A stretch of DNA of 64,000 bases from Euonymus europaeus. Lineage: Eukaryota > Streptophyta > Magnoliopsida > Celastrales > Celastraceae. Shown here piece after piece: positions 47,171 through 59,624 of the stretch. The first letter of the stretch is position 1. Every line of letters starts with the position of its first letter. The notes beneath the pieces were generated by a model. The model searched no databases. It saw only the letters and a list, made by a program, of their open reading frames with translations, and was not told the DNA's origin. The DNA lies in NCBI GenBank assembly GCA_963580455.1, contig OY756958.1, forward strand, positions 15,388,501 to 15,452,500, in the 5' to 3' direction. The position numbers were made by a program, and so were the translations under genes.

Positions 47171-48767
47171 CCATCAAAGTTGCTCGTTGTACACTTTTTA
47201 TTGTTCTTCTATGCCAAATTTTAGGAGTATAAGCTTCCTAGATTATTTCGATGCCAAAACCCCAACTTTCTAGGACAAATGGACAAAACCGTTTAAAGCT
47301 CCTCTATAGAGTGAGTTGAGCAACTTCGGACTATCAAAGTTGCTCGGTGTACACTTTTTATTGTTCTTCTATGTCAAATTTTATGAGTATGACTTCCTAG
47401 ATTATTTCGATGTGAAAACACCAACTTCACAAGACAAATGGACAAAAACGTTAAAAGCTCCTTCATAGAGAGAGTTGAGCAACTTCTAATCATCAAAGTC
47501 GCTCGGTGTACACTTTTTATTGTTCTTCTATGTCAAATTTTACGAGTATATGCTTCCTAGATTATTTCAATGTGAAAACACCAAATTTACAAGACAAATG
47601 GACAAAAACGTTAGAAGCTCCTCCATAGAGAGAGTTGTGCAACTTCAGACTATGAAAATTGCTCGGTGTACACTTTTTATTGTTATTCTATGTCAAATTT
47701 TACGAGTATAAGCTTCCTAGATTATTTCGATGCCAAAACCCGAACTTTCTATGACAAATGGACAAAAACTTTTGAAGCTACTCAATAGAGAGAGTTGAGC
47801 AACTTCAGAACATAAAAGTTGCTCAGTGTAAACTTTTTATTGTTATTATATGTCAAATTTTACGAGTATAAGCTTCCAAGATTATTTCGATGTCAAAACC
47901 CCAACTTTCTATGACAAATGGACAAAAACTTTTAAAGCTACTCAATAGAGAGAGTTGAGCAACTTAAGAACATAATAGTTGCTCGGTGTACACTTTTTAT
48001 TGTTATTCTATATCAAATTTTACGAGTATAAGCTTCCAAGATTATTTCGATGCCAAAACCCCAACTTTCTATGACAAATGGACAAAACCGTTTAAAGCTC
48101 CTCCATAGAGTGAGTTGTGCAACTTCGGACTATCAATGTTGATCGGTGTACACTTTTTATTGTTATTCTATATCAAATTTTACGAGTATAAGCTTCCTAG
48201 ATTATTTCGATGCCAAAAACACAACTTTCTATGACAAAATGACAAAACCGTTTAAGGCTCCTCCATAGGGTGAGTTGAGCAACTTCGGACTATCAAAGTT
48301 GCTCGGTGTTCACTTTTTGTTGTTCTTCTATGTCAAATTTTACGAGTATAAGCTTCCTAGATTATTTCGATGCTAAAACACCTACTATCAATGACAAATC
48401 GACAAAACCGTTAAAAGCTACTCCATAGAGAGAGTTGAGCAACTTCAGAACATAAAAGTTGCTCGGTGTACACTTTTTATTGTTATTCTATATCAAATTT
48501 TACGAGTATAAGCTTCCTAGATTATTTCGATGCCAAAACCCCAACTTTCTATGACAAATGGACAAAACCGTTTAAATCTCCTCCATAGAGTGAGTTGAGC
48601 AACTTCGGACTATCAAAGTTGCTCGGTGTACACTTTTTGTTGTTCTTCTATGTGAAATTTTACGAGTATATGCTTGCTAGATTAGTTTGATGCCAAAACC
48701 GCAACTATCAATAAAAAATGGGCAAAACCATTAAAAGATACTTCATAGTGAGTTGAGCAATTCCAGA
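47171..48767 (+). repeat. 10-mer HOR unit (1,597 bp)
   Basis: K 47171, L (with GAGTATGACTTCC, losing the HindIII site, 47,38x), a second L-type copy, M, two D-type copies (CCAAGATTATTTCG, GTTATTATATGTC), F, B (ACCTACTATC), D and G (TGCTTGCTAGATTAG). The D pair with TTATTATATGTC recurs in later units. Confidence 0.75.
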
Positions 48768-49405
48768 CGATCAAAGTTGCTCGTTGTACACTTTTTATTG
48801 TTCTTCTACGTCAAATTTTAGGAGTATAAGCTTCCTAGATTATTTCAATGCCAAAACCCCAACTTTCTAGGACAAATGGACAAAACCGTTTAAAGCTCCT
48901 CCATAGAGTGAGTTGAGCAACTTCGGACTATCAAAGTTGCTCGGTGTACCCTTTTTGTTATTCTTCTATGTCAAATTTTACGAGTCTAAGCTTCCTAGAT
49001 TATTTCGATTTGAAAACACCAAATTTACAAGACAAATGGACAAAAACGGTAAAAGCTCCTCCGTAGAGAGAGTTTTGCAACTTCTAATCATCAAAGTCGG
49101 TTGGTGTAAAATTTTTATTGTTCTTCTATGTCAAATTTTACGAGTATATGCTTTGTGGATTATTTTGATGCCAAAACCCGAACTTTCTATGGCAAATGGA
49201 CAAAAACTTAAAAATCTCCTCCATAGAGAGAGTTGTGCAACTTCGGACTATCAAAGTTGCTCGGTGTACACTTTTTATTGTTCTTCTATGTCAAATTTTA
49301 CGAGTATATGCTTGCTGGATTAGTTTGATGCAAAAACCCCAACTATCAATAAAAAATGGGCAAAACCGTTAAAAGCTTCTTCATAGTTCGTTGAGCAATT
49401 CCAGA
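48768..49405 (+). repeat. K-S-H-G tetramer (638 bp)
   Basis: K (CCAGACGATCAAAG), S (GTACCCTTTTTGTTATTC, AACGGTAAAAG, CTCCGTAGAGAG), H (AAGTCGGTTGGTGTAAAATT) and G (GATGCAAAAACC). S carries the CTCCGTAG and GTTATTC marks that define the S copies of domain VII, so this is their nearest upstream relative. Confidence 0.85.
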
Positions 49406-51323
49406 CCATCAAAGTTGCTCGTTGTACACTTTTTATTGTTCTTCTACGCCAAATTTTTGGAGTATAAGCTTCCTAGATTATTTCGATGCCAAAACCCCAA
49501 CTTTCTAGGACAAATGGACAAAACCGTTTAAAGCTCCTCTATAGAGTGAGTTGAGCAACATCGGACTATCAAAGTTGCTCGGTGTACACTTTTTATTGTT
49601 CTTCTATGTCAAATTTTACGAGTATAAGCTTCCTAGATTATTTCGATGTGAAAACACCAACTTCACAAGACAAATGGAGAAAAACGTTAAAAGCTCCTTC
49701 ATAGAGAGAGTTGAGCAACTTCTAATCATCAAAGTCGCTCGGTGTACACTTTTTATTGTTCTTCTATGTCAAATTTTACGAGTATATGCTTCCTAGATTA
49801 TTGCGATGTGAAAACACCAAATTTACAAGACAAATGGACAAAAACGTTAGAAGCTCCTCCATAGAGAGAGTTGTGCAACTTCAGACTATCAAAATTGCTT
49901 GGTGTACACTTTTTATTCTTATTCTATGTCAAATTTTACGAGTATAAGCTTCCTAGATTATTTCGATGCCAAAACCCCAACTTTCTATGACAAATGGACA
50001 AAAACTTTTGAAGCTACTCAATAGAGAGAGTTGATCAACTTCAGAACATAAAAGTTGCTCGGTGTACACTTTTTATTGTTATTATATGTCAAATTTTACG
50101 AGTATAAGCTTCCAAGATTATTTCAATGTCAAAACCCCAATTTTCAATGACAAATGGACAAAAACATTAAAAGCTCCTCCATAGAGATAGTTGTGCAACT
50201 TCGGACTATCAAAGTTGCTCGTTGTACACTTTTTATGGTTCTTCTATGTCAAATTTTACGAGTATAAGCTTCCAAGATTATTTCGATGCCAAAACCCCAA
50301 CTTTCTATGACAACTGGACAAAACCGTTTAAAGCACCTCCATAGAGTGAGTTGAGCAACTTCATACTATCAAAATTGCTCGGTGTACACTTTTTATTGTT
50401 ATTCTATGTCAAATTTTACGAGTATAAGCTTCCTAGATTATTTCGATGCCAAAACCCCAACTTTCTATGACAAATGGACAAAATCTTTTAAAGCTACTCA
50501 ATAGAGAGAGTTGAGCAACTTCAGAACATAAAAGTTGCTCGGTGTACACTTTTTATTGTTATTCTATGTCAAATTTTAGGAGTATAAGCTTCCTAGATTC
50601 TTTCGATGCCAAAACCCCAACTTTCTTTGACAAATGGACAAAAACATTAAAAGCTCCTCCATAGAGTGAGTTGTGCAACTTCGGACTATCAAAGTGGATC
50701 GGTGTACACTTTTTATTGTTATTCTATATCAAATTTTACGAGTATAAGCTTCCTAGATTATTTCGATGCCAAAAACCCAACTTTCTATGACAAAATGACA
50801 AAACCGTTTAAAGCTCCTCCATAGGGTGAGTTGAGCAACTTCGGACTATCAAAGTTGCTCGGTATACACTTTTTGTTGTTCTTCGATGTCAAATTTTACG
50901 AGTATAAGCTTCCTAGATTATTTCGATGCCAAAACACCAACTATCAATGACAAATCGACAAAACCGTTAAAAGCTACTCCATAGAGAGAGTTGAGCAACT
51001 TCAGAACATAAAAGTTGCTCGGAGTACACTTTTTATTGTTATTCTATATCAAATTTTACGAGTATAAGCTTCCTAGATTATTTCGATGCCAAAACCCAAA
51101 CTTTCTATGACAAATGGACAAAACCGTTTAAATCTCCTCCATAGAGTGAGTTGAGCAACTTCGGACTATCAAAGTTGCTCGGTGTACATTTTTTGTTGTT
51201 CTTCTATGTGAAATTTTACGAGTATATGCTTGCTGGATTAGTTTGATGCCAAAACCGCAACTATCAATAAAAAATGGGCAAAACCGCTAAAAGCTACTTC
51301 ATAGTGACTTGAGCAATTCCAGA
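49406..51323 (+). repeat. 12-mer HOR unit (1,918 bp)
   Basis: K (CAAATTTTTGGAG), L (GTTGAGCAACATCGG boundary, ATGGAGAAAAACG), a second L-type copy, M (TTTATTCTTATTC), D (TTATTATATGTC), a consensus-like hybrid, X (GACAACTGGAC, AAAGCACCTCC), M (CTTCATACTATC), D, E-variant (CTTTGACAAATGG), F, B, D-prime and G in approximate order. This is the template for the 1,916-bp units at 54,198 and 59,625. Confidence 0.75.
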
Positions 51324-53560
51324 CCATCAAAGTTGCTCGTTGTGCACTTTTTATTGTTCTTCTACGTCAAATTTTAGGAGTATAAACTTCCTAGATTATT
51401 TCGATGCCAAAACACAACTTTCTTGGACAAATGGACAAAACCGTTAAAAGCTACTCCATAGAGTGAGTTGAGCAACTTTGGACTATCAAAGTTGCTCGGT
51501 GTACACTTTTTGTTATTCTTCTATGTCAAATTTTACGAGTCAAAGCTTCCTAGATTATTTCGATTTGAAAACACCAAATTTACAAGACAAATGGACAAAA
51601 ACGTTAAAAGCTCCTCCGTAGAGAGAGTTGAGCAACTTCTAATCATCAAAGTTGCTCGTTGTACACTTTTTATTGTTCTTCTACGCCAAATTTTAGGAGT
51701 ATAAGCTTCCTAGATTATTTCGATGCCAAAACCCCAACTTTCTAGGACAAATGGACAAAACCGTTTAAAGCTCCTCTATAGAGTGAGTTGAGCAACATCG
51801 GACTATCAAAGTTGCTCAGTGTACACTTTTTATTGTTCTTCTATGTCAAATTTTACGAGTATAAGCTTCCTAGATTATTTCGATGTGAAAACACCAACTT
51901 CGCAAGACAAATGGAGAAAAACGTTAAAAGCTCCTTCATAGAGAGAGTTGAGCAACTTCTAATCATCAAAGTCGCTCGGTGTACACTTTTTATTGTTCTT
52001 CTATGTCAAATTTTACGAGTATATGCTTCCTAGATTATTTCGATGTGAAAACACCAAATTTACAGGACAAATGGACAAAAACGTTAGAAGCTCCTCCATA
52101 GAGAGAGTTGTGCAACTTCAGACTATCAAAATTGCTTGGTGTACACTTTTTATTCTTATTCTATGTCAAATTTTACGAGTATAAGCTTCCTAGATTATTT
52201 CGATGCCAAAACCCCAACTTTCTATGACAAATGGACAAAAACTTTTGAATCTACTCAATAGAGAGAGTTGATCAAATTCAGAACATAAAAGTTGCTCGGT
52301 GTACACTTTTTATTGTTATTATATGTCAAATTTTACGAGTATAAGCTTCCAAGATTATATCGATGTCAAAACCCCAATTTTCAATGACAAATGGACAAAA
52401 ACTTTTAAAGCTACTCAATAGAGAGAGTTGAGCAACTTAAGAACATAAAAGTTGCTCGGTGTACACTTTTTATTGTTATTCTATATCAAATTTTACGAGT
52501 ATAAGCTTCCAAGATTATTTCGATGCCAAAACCCCAACTTTCTATGACAACTGGACAAAACCGTTTAAAGCACCTCCATAGAGTGAGTTGAGCAACTTCA
52601 TACTATCAAAATTGCTCGGTGTACACTTTTTATTGTTATTCTATGTCAAATTTTACGAGTATAAGCTTCCTAGATTATTTCGATGCCAAAACCCCAACTT
52701 TCTATGAAAAATGGACAAAATCTTTTAAAGCTACTCAATAGAGAGAGTTGAGCAACTTCAGAACATAAAAGTTGCTCGGTGTACACTTTTTATTGTTATT
52801 CTATGTCAAATTTTAGGAGTATAAGCTTCCTAGATTCTTTCGATGCCAAAACCCCAACTTTCTTTGACAAATGGACAAAAACATTAAAAGCTCCTCCATA
52901 GAGTGAGTTGTGCAACTTCGGACTATCAAAGTTGATCGGTGTACACTTTTTATTGTTATTCTATATCAAATTTTACGAGTATAAGCTTCCTAGATTATTT
53001 CGATGCCAAAAACCCAACTTTCTATGACAAAATGACAAAACCGTTTAAAGCTCCTCCATAGGGTGAGTTGAGCAACTTCGGACAATCAAAGTTGCTCGGT
53101 ATACACTTTTTGTTGTTCTTCTATGTCAAATTTTACGAGTATAAGCTTCCAAGATTATTTCGATGCCAAAACACCAACTATCAATGACAAATCGACAAAA
53201 CCGTTAAAAGCTACTCCATAGAGAGAGTTGAGCAACTTCAGAACATAAAAGTTGCTCGGAGTACACTTTTTATTGTTATTCTATATCAAATTTTACGAGT
53301 ATAAGCTTCCTAGATTATTTCGATGCCAAAAACCAAACTTTCTATGACAAATGGACAAAACCGTTTAAATCTCCTCCATAGAGTGAGTTGAGCAACTTCG
53401 GACTATCAAAGTTGCTCGGTGTACATTTTTTGTTGTTCTTCTATGTGAAATTTTACGAGTATATGCTTGCTGGATTAGTTTGATGCCAAAACCGCAACTA
53501 TCAATAAAAAATGGGCAAAACCGCTAAAAGCTACTTCATAGTGACTTGAGCAATTCCAGA
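51324..53560 (+). repeat. 14-mer HOR unit with S fused to K (2,237 bp)
   Basis: Begins K-S, but at about 51,640-51,660 the end of S (CTTCTAATCATCAAAGTTGC) continues straight into a K monomer (GCTCGTTGTACAC, CGCCAAATTTTAGG). The H and G monomers found at this place in related units are missing. The expected length, 637 + 1,918, less 318 (H 160 + G 158) gives 2,237, which is what is observed. The rest matches the 12-mer template. Confidence 0.85.
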
Positions 53561-54197
53561 CCATCAAAGTTGCTCGTTGTGCACTTTTTATTGTTCTTCT
53601 ACATCAAATTTTAGGAGTATAAACTTCCTAGATTATTTCGATGCCAAAACACAACTTTCTAGGACAAATGGACAAAACCGTTAAAAGCTACTCCATAGAG
53701 TGAGTTGAGCAACTTTGGACTATCAAAGTTGCTCGGTGTACACTTTTTGTTATTCTTCTATGTCAAATTTTACGAGTCTAAGCTTCCTAGATTATTTCGA
53801 TTTGAAAACATCAAATTTACAAGACAAATGGACAAAAACGTTAAAAGCTCCTCCGTAGAGAGAGTTGAGCAACTTCTAATCATCAAAGTCGGTTGGTGTA
53901 CACTTTTTATTGTTCTTCTATGTCAAATTTTACGAGTATATGCTTTGTGGATTATTTTGATGCCAAAACCCGAACTTTCTATGAAAAATGGACAAAAACA
54001 TAAAAATCTCCTCCATAGAGAGAGTTGTGCAACTTCGGACTATCAAAGTTGCTCGGTGTACACTTTTTATTGTTCTTCTATGTCAAATTTTACGAGTATA
54101 TGCTTGCTGGATTAGTTTGATGCAAAAACCCCAACTATCAATAAAAAATGGGCAAAACCGTTAAAAGATTCGTCATAGTTCGTTGAGCAATTCCAGA
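53561..54197 (+). repeat. K-S-H-G tetramer (637 bp), in 5,427-bp copy 1
   Basis: K is 159 bp (CCAAAACACAAC), S has AAAACATCAAATT and CTCCGTAG, H has AAGTCGGTTGGTG and AAAAACATAAAAATC, and G has GATGCAAAAACC. It returns almost unchanged at 58,988-59,624. Confidence 0.88.
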
Positions 54198-56113
54198 CCA
54201 TCAAAGTTGCTCGTTGTACACTTTTTATTGTTCTTCTACGCCAAATTTTAGGAGTATAAGCTTCCTAGATTATTTCGATGCCAAAACCCCAACTTTCTAG
54301 GACAAATGGACAAAACCGTTTAAAGCTCCTCTATAGAGTGAGTTGAGCAACATCGGACTATCAAAGTTGCTCAGTGTACACTTTTTATTGTTCTTCTATG
54401 TCAAATTTTACGAGTATAAGCTTCCTAGATTATTTCGATGTGAAAACACCAACTTCGCAAGACAAATGGAGAAAAACGTTAAAAGCTCCTTCATAGAGAG
54501 AGTTGAGCAACTTCTAATCATCAAAGTCGCTTGGTGTACACTTTTTATTATTCTTCTATATCAAATTTTACGAGTATAAGCTTCCAAGATTATTTCGATG
54601 CCAAAACCCCAACTTTCTATGACAACTGGACAAAACCGTTTAAAGCACCTCCATAGAGTGAGTTGAGCAACTTCATACTATCAAAATTGCTCGGTGTACA
54701 CTTTTTATTGTTATTCTATGTCAAATTTTATGAGTATAAGCTTCCTAGATTATTTCGATGCCAAAACCCCAACTTTCTATGACAAATGGACAAAAACTTT
54801 TGAATCTACTCAATAGAGAGAGTTGATCAACTTCAGAACATAAAAGTTGCTCGGTGTACACTTTTTATTGTTATTATATGTCAAATTTTACGAGTATAAG
54901 CTTCCAAGATTATTTCGATGTCAAAACCCCAATTTTCAATGACAAATGAACAAAAACTTTTAAAGCTACTCAATAGAGAGAGTTGAGCAAATTAAGAACA
55001 TAAAAGTTGCTCGGTGTACACTTTTTATTGTTATTCTATATCAAATTTTACGAGTATAAGCTTCCAAGATTATTTCGATGCCAAAACCCCAACTTTCTAT
55101 GACAACTGGACAAAACCGTTTAAAGCACCTCCATAGAGTGAGTTGAGCAACTTCATACTATCAAAATTGCTCGGTGTACACTTTTTATTGTTATTCTATG
55201 TCAAATTTTACGAGTATAAGCTTCCTAGATTATTTCGATGCCAAAACCCCAACTTTCTATGACAAATGGACAAAATCTTTTAAAGCTACTCAATAGAGAG
55301 AGTTGAGCAACTTCAGAACATAAAAGTTGCTCGGTGTACACTTTTTATTGTTATTCTATGTCAAATTCTAGGAGTATAAGCTTCCTAGATTCTTTCGATG
55401 CCAAAACCCCAACTTTCTTTGACAAATGGACAAAAACGTTAAAAGCTCCTCCATAGAGTGAGTTGTGCAACTTCGGACTATCAAAGTTGATCGGTGTACA
55501 CTTTTTATTGTTATTCTATATCAAATTTTACGAGTATAAGCTTCCTAGATTATTTCGATGCCAAAAACCCAACATTCTATGACAAAATGACAAAACCGTT
55601 TAAAGCTCCTCCATAGGGTGAGTTGAGCAACTTCGGACTATCAAAGTTGCTCGGTATACACTTTTTGTTATTCTTCTATGTCAAATTTTACGAGTATAAG
55701 CTTCCTAGATTATTTCGATGCCAAAACACCAACTATCAATGACAAATCGACAAAACCGTTAAAAGCTACTCCATAGAGAGAGTTGAGCAACTTCAGAACA
55801 TAAAAGTTGCTCGGAGTACACTTTATTGTTATTATATATCAAATTTTACGAGTATAAGCTTCCTAGATTATTTCGATGCCAAAACCCAAACTTTCTATGA
55901 CAAATGGACAAAACCGTTTAAATCTCCTCCATAGAGTGAGTTGAGCAACTTCGGACTATCAAAGTTGCTCGGTGTACATTTTTTATTGTTCTTCTATGTG
56001 AAATTTTACGAGTATATGCTTGCTGGATTAGTTTGATGCCAAAACCGCAACTATCAATAAAAAATGGGCAAAACCGCTAAAAGCTACTTCATAGTGACTT
56101 GAGCAATTCCAGA
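54198..56113 (+). repeat. 12-mer HOR unit (1,916 bp), in 5,427-bp copy 1
   Basis: K, L (ACTTCGCAAG, ATGGAGAAAAACG), X (CCAAGATT, GACAACTGG), M, D, D, X/M, E-variant (AATTCTAGGAG), F (CAACATTCTATG), B, D-prime with a 2-bp loss (GTACACTTTATTG, 55,816-55,828), G. The 2-bp loss and CAACATTC are shared with 59,625-61,540, so they predate the large duplication. Confidence 0.85.
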
Positions 56114-57550
56114 CCATCAAAGTTGCTCGTTGTGCACTTTTTATTGTTCTTCTACGTCAAATTTTAGGAGTATAAGCTTCCTAGATTATTTCGATGCCAA
56201 AACACAACTTTCTAGGACAAATGGACAAAACCGTTTAAAGCTCCTCCATAGAGTGAGTTGAGCAACTTTGGACTATCAAAGTTGCTCGGTGTACACTTTT
56301 TGTTATTCTTCTATGTCAAATTTTACGAGTCTAAGCTTCCTAGATTATTTCGATTTGAAAACACCAAATTTACAAGACAAATGGACAAAAACGTTAAAAG
56401 CTCCTCCGTAGAGAGAGTTGAGCAACTTCTAATCATCAAAGTCTCTGGGTGTACACTTTTTATTGTTCTTCTAAGTCAAATTTTACGAGTATATGCTTTG
56501 TGGATTATTTTGATGCCAAAACCCAAACTTTCTATGACAAATGGACAAAAACTTAAAAATCTCCTCCATAGAGAGAGTTGTGCAACTTCGGACTATCAAA
56601 GTTGCTCGGTGTACACTTTTTATTGTTCTTCTATGTCAAATTTTACGAGTATATGCTTCCTAGATTATTTCGATGCGAAAACCCCAACTTTCTATGACAA
56701 ATGGACAAAATCTTTTAAAGCTACTCAATAGAGAGAGTTGAGCAACTTCAGAACATAAAAGTTGCTCGGTGTACACTTTTTATTGTTATTCTATGTCAAA
56801 TTTTAGGAGTATAAGCTTCCTAGATTCTTTCGATGCCAAAACCCCAACTTTCTTTGACAAATGGACAAAAACATTAAAAGCTCCTCCATAGAGTGAGTTG
56901 TGCAACTTCGGACTATCAAAGTTGATCGGTGTACACTTTTTATTGTTATTCTATATCAAATTTTACGAGTATAAGCTTCCTAGATTATTTCGATGCCAAA
57001 AACCCAACTTTCTATGACAAAATGACAAAACCGTTTAAAGCTCCTCCATAGGGTGAGTTGAGCAACTTCGGACTATCAAAGTTGCTCGGTATACACTTTT
57101 TGTTGTTCTTCGATGTCAAATTTTACGAGTATAAGCTTCCTAGATTATTTCGATGCCAAAACACCAACTATCAATGACAAATCGACAAAACCGTTAAAAG
57201 CTACTCCATAGAGAGAGTTGAGCAACTTCAGAACATAAAAGTTGCTCGGAGTACACTTTTTATTGTTATTCTATATCAAATTTTACGAGTATAAGCTTCC
57301 TAGATTATTTCGATGCCAAAACCCAAACTTTCTATGACAAATGGACAAAACCGTTTAAATCTCCTCCATAGAGTGAGTTGAGCAACTTCGGACTATCAAA
57401 GTTGCTCGGTGTACATTTTTTGTTGTTCTTCTATGTGAAATTTTACGAGTATATGCTTGCTGGATTAGTTTGATGCCAAAATCGCAACTATCAATAAAAA
57501 ATGGGCAAAACCGCTAAAAGCTACTTCATAGTGACTTGAGCAATTCCAGA
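56114..57550 (+). repeat. 9-mer HOR unit (1,437 bp), in 5,427-bp copy 1
   Basis: Order K-S-H-(G/M hybrid)-E-F-B-D-G. H has AAAGTCTCTGGGTG, and the fourth monomer has GATGCGAAAACC followed by an M-type second half (AATCTTTTAAAGCTACTC). It recurs at 61,541-62,977. The longest open frame in the window (56,258-56,731, 157 codons) lies here because this hybrid happens to lack the usual stops. Confidence 0.85.
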
Positions 57551-58987
57551 CCATCAAAGTTGCTCGTTGTGCACTTTTTATTGTTCTTCTACGTCAAATT
57601 TTAGAAGTATAAACTTCCTAGATTATTTCGATGCCAAAACACAACTTTCTAGGACAAATGGACAAAACCGTTAAAAGCTACTCCATAGAGTGAGTTGAGC
57701 AACTTTGGACTATCAAAGTTGCTCGGTGTACACTTTTTGTTATTCTTCTATGTCAAATTTTACGAGTCTAAGCTTCCTAGATTATTTCGATTTGAAAACA
57801 CCAAATTTACAAGACAAATGGACAAAAACGTTAAAAGCTCCTCCGTAGAGAGAGTTGAGCAACTTCTAATCATCAAAGTCGGTTGGTGTACACTTTTTAT
57901 TGTTCTTCTATGTCAAATTTTACGAGTATAAGCTTCCAAGATTATTTCGATGCCAAAACCCCAACTTTCTATGACAACTGGACAAAACCGTTTAAAGCAC
58001 CTCCATAGAGTGAGTTGAGCAACTTCATACTATCAAAATTGCTCGGTGTACACTTTTTATTGTTATTCTATGTCAAATTTTACGAGTATAAGCTTCCTAG
58101 ATTATTTCGATGCCAAAACCCCAACTTTCTATGACAAATGGACAAAATCTTTTAAAGCTACTCAATAGAGAGAGTTGAGCAACTTCAGAACATAAAAGTT
58201 GCTCGGTGTACACTTTTTATTGTTATTCTATGTCAAATTTTAGGAGTATAAGCTTGCTAGATTCTTTCGATGCCAAAACCCCAACTTTCTTTGACAAATG
58301 GACAAAAACATTAAAAGCTCCTACATAGAGTGAGTTGTGCAACTTCGGACTATCAAAGTTGATCGGTGTACACTTTTTATTGTTATTCTATATCAAATTT
58401 TACGAGTATAAGCTTCATAGATTATTTCGATGCCAAAAACCCAACTTTCTATGACAAAATGACAAAACCGTTTAAAGCTCCTCCATAGGGTGAGTTGAGC
58501 AACTTCGGACTATCAAAGTTGCTCGGTATACACTTTTTGTTGTTCTTCTATGTCAAATTTTACGAGTATAAGCTTCCAAGATTATTTCGATGCCAAAACA
58601 CCAACTATCAATGACAAATCGACAAAACCGTTAAAAGCTACTCCATAGAGAGAGTTGAGCAACTTCAGAACATAAAAGTTGCTCGGAGTACACTTTTTAT
58701 TGTTATTCTATATCAAATTTTACGAGTATAAGCTTCCTAGATTATTTCGATGCCAAAAACCAAACTTTCTATGACAAATGGACAAAACCGTTTAAATCTC
58801 CTCCATAGAGTGAGTTGAGCAACTTCGGACTATCAAAGTTGCTCGGTGTACATTTTTTGTTGTTCTTCTATGTGAAATTTTACGAGTATATGCTTGCTGG
58901 ATTAGTTTGATGCCAAAACCGCAACTATCAATAAAAAATGGGCAAAACCGCTAAAAGCTACTTCATAGTGACTTGAGCAATTCCAGA
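57551..58987 (+). repeat. 9-mer HOR unit containing the 5,427-bp junction (1,437 bp)
   Basis: Order K-S-(H/X hybrid)-M-E-F-B-D-G. In the third monomer the H start (AAGTCGGTTGGTG) switches at about 57,913-57,930 into X (AAGCTTCCAAG, GACAACTGGAC). This is the boundary between the two copies of the 5,427-bp duplication. The corresponding monomer at the far end (63,282 onward) remains pure H. Confidence 0.88.
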
Positions 58988-59624
58988 CCATCAAAGTTGC
59001 TCGTTGTGCACTTTTTATTGTTCTTCTACATCAAATTTTAGGAGTATAAACTTCCTAGATTATTTCGATGCCAAAACACAACTTTCTAGGACAAATGGAC
59101 AAAACCGTTAAAAGCTACTCCATAGAGTGAGTTGAGCAACTTTGGACAATCAAAGTTGCTCGGTGTACACTTTTTGTTATTCTTCTATGTCAAATTTTAC
59201 GAGTCTAAGCTTCCTAGATTATTTCGATTTGAAAACATCAAATTTACAAGACAAATGGACAAAAACGTTAAAAGCTCCTCCGTAGAGAGAGTTGAGCAAC
59301 TTCTAATCATCAAAGTCGGTTGGTGTACACTTTTTATTGTTCTTCTATGTCAAATTTTACGAGTATATGCTTTGTGGATTATTTTGATGCCAAAACCCGA
59401 ACTTTCTATGAAAAATGGACAAAAACATAAAAATCTCCTCCATAGAGAGAGTTGTGCAACTTCGGACTATCAAAGTTGCTCGGTGTACACTTTTTATTGT
59501 TCTTCTATGTCAAATTTTACGAGTATATGCTTGCTGGATTAGTTTGATGCAAAAACCCCAACTATCAATAAAAAATGGGCAAAACCGTTAAAAGCTTCGT
59601 CATAGTTCGTTGAGCAATTCCAGA
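58988..59624 (+). repeat. K-S-H-G tetramer (637 bp), in 5,427-bp copy 2
   Basis: Counterpart of 53,561-54,197. One visible change is GGACAATCAAAG (59,14x) against GGACTATCAAAG. In G, AAGCTTCGTC replaces AAGATTCGTC of copy 1. Confidence 0.88.

Larger units (their letters stand above)
52486..57912 (+). repeat. 5,427-bp tandem duplication, copy 1 (34 monomers)
   Basis: From 52,486 every landmark recurs 5,427 bp downstream (52,501 at 57,928; 52,831 at 58,258; 53,561 at 58,988; 54,198 at 59,625; 56,114 at 61,541). The first mismatch on the left is the ATATC / ATGTC difference at 52,485. Only a few tens of substitutions are visible by eye over the unit, so identity is probably above 99%. The unit combines 2,553 + 1,437 + 1,437 bp of smaller HORs. 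Confidence 0.92.

Noticed and set aside
56258..56731. Longest open frames (157 codons here and at 61,685-62,158; 136 codons at 46,678, 48,913, 53,705, 59,132 and 63,122) as possible genes
   Set aside because: They are the satellite read across three monomers in rotating frames. Each matches its own neighbours only as DNA repeat, the frames open and close with single-base type differences, and there is no sign of coding constraint or of a conserved start context.
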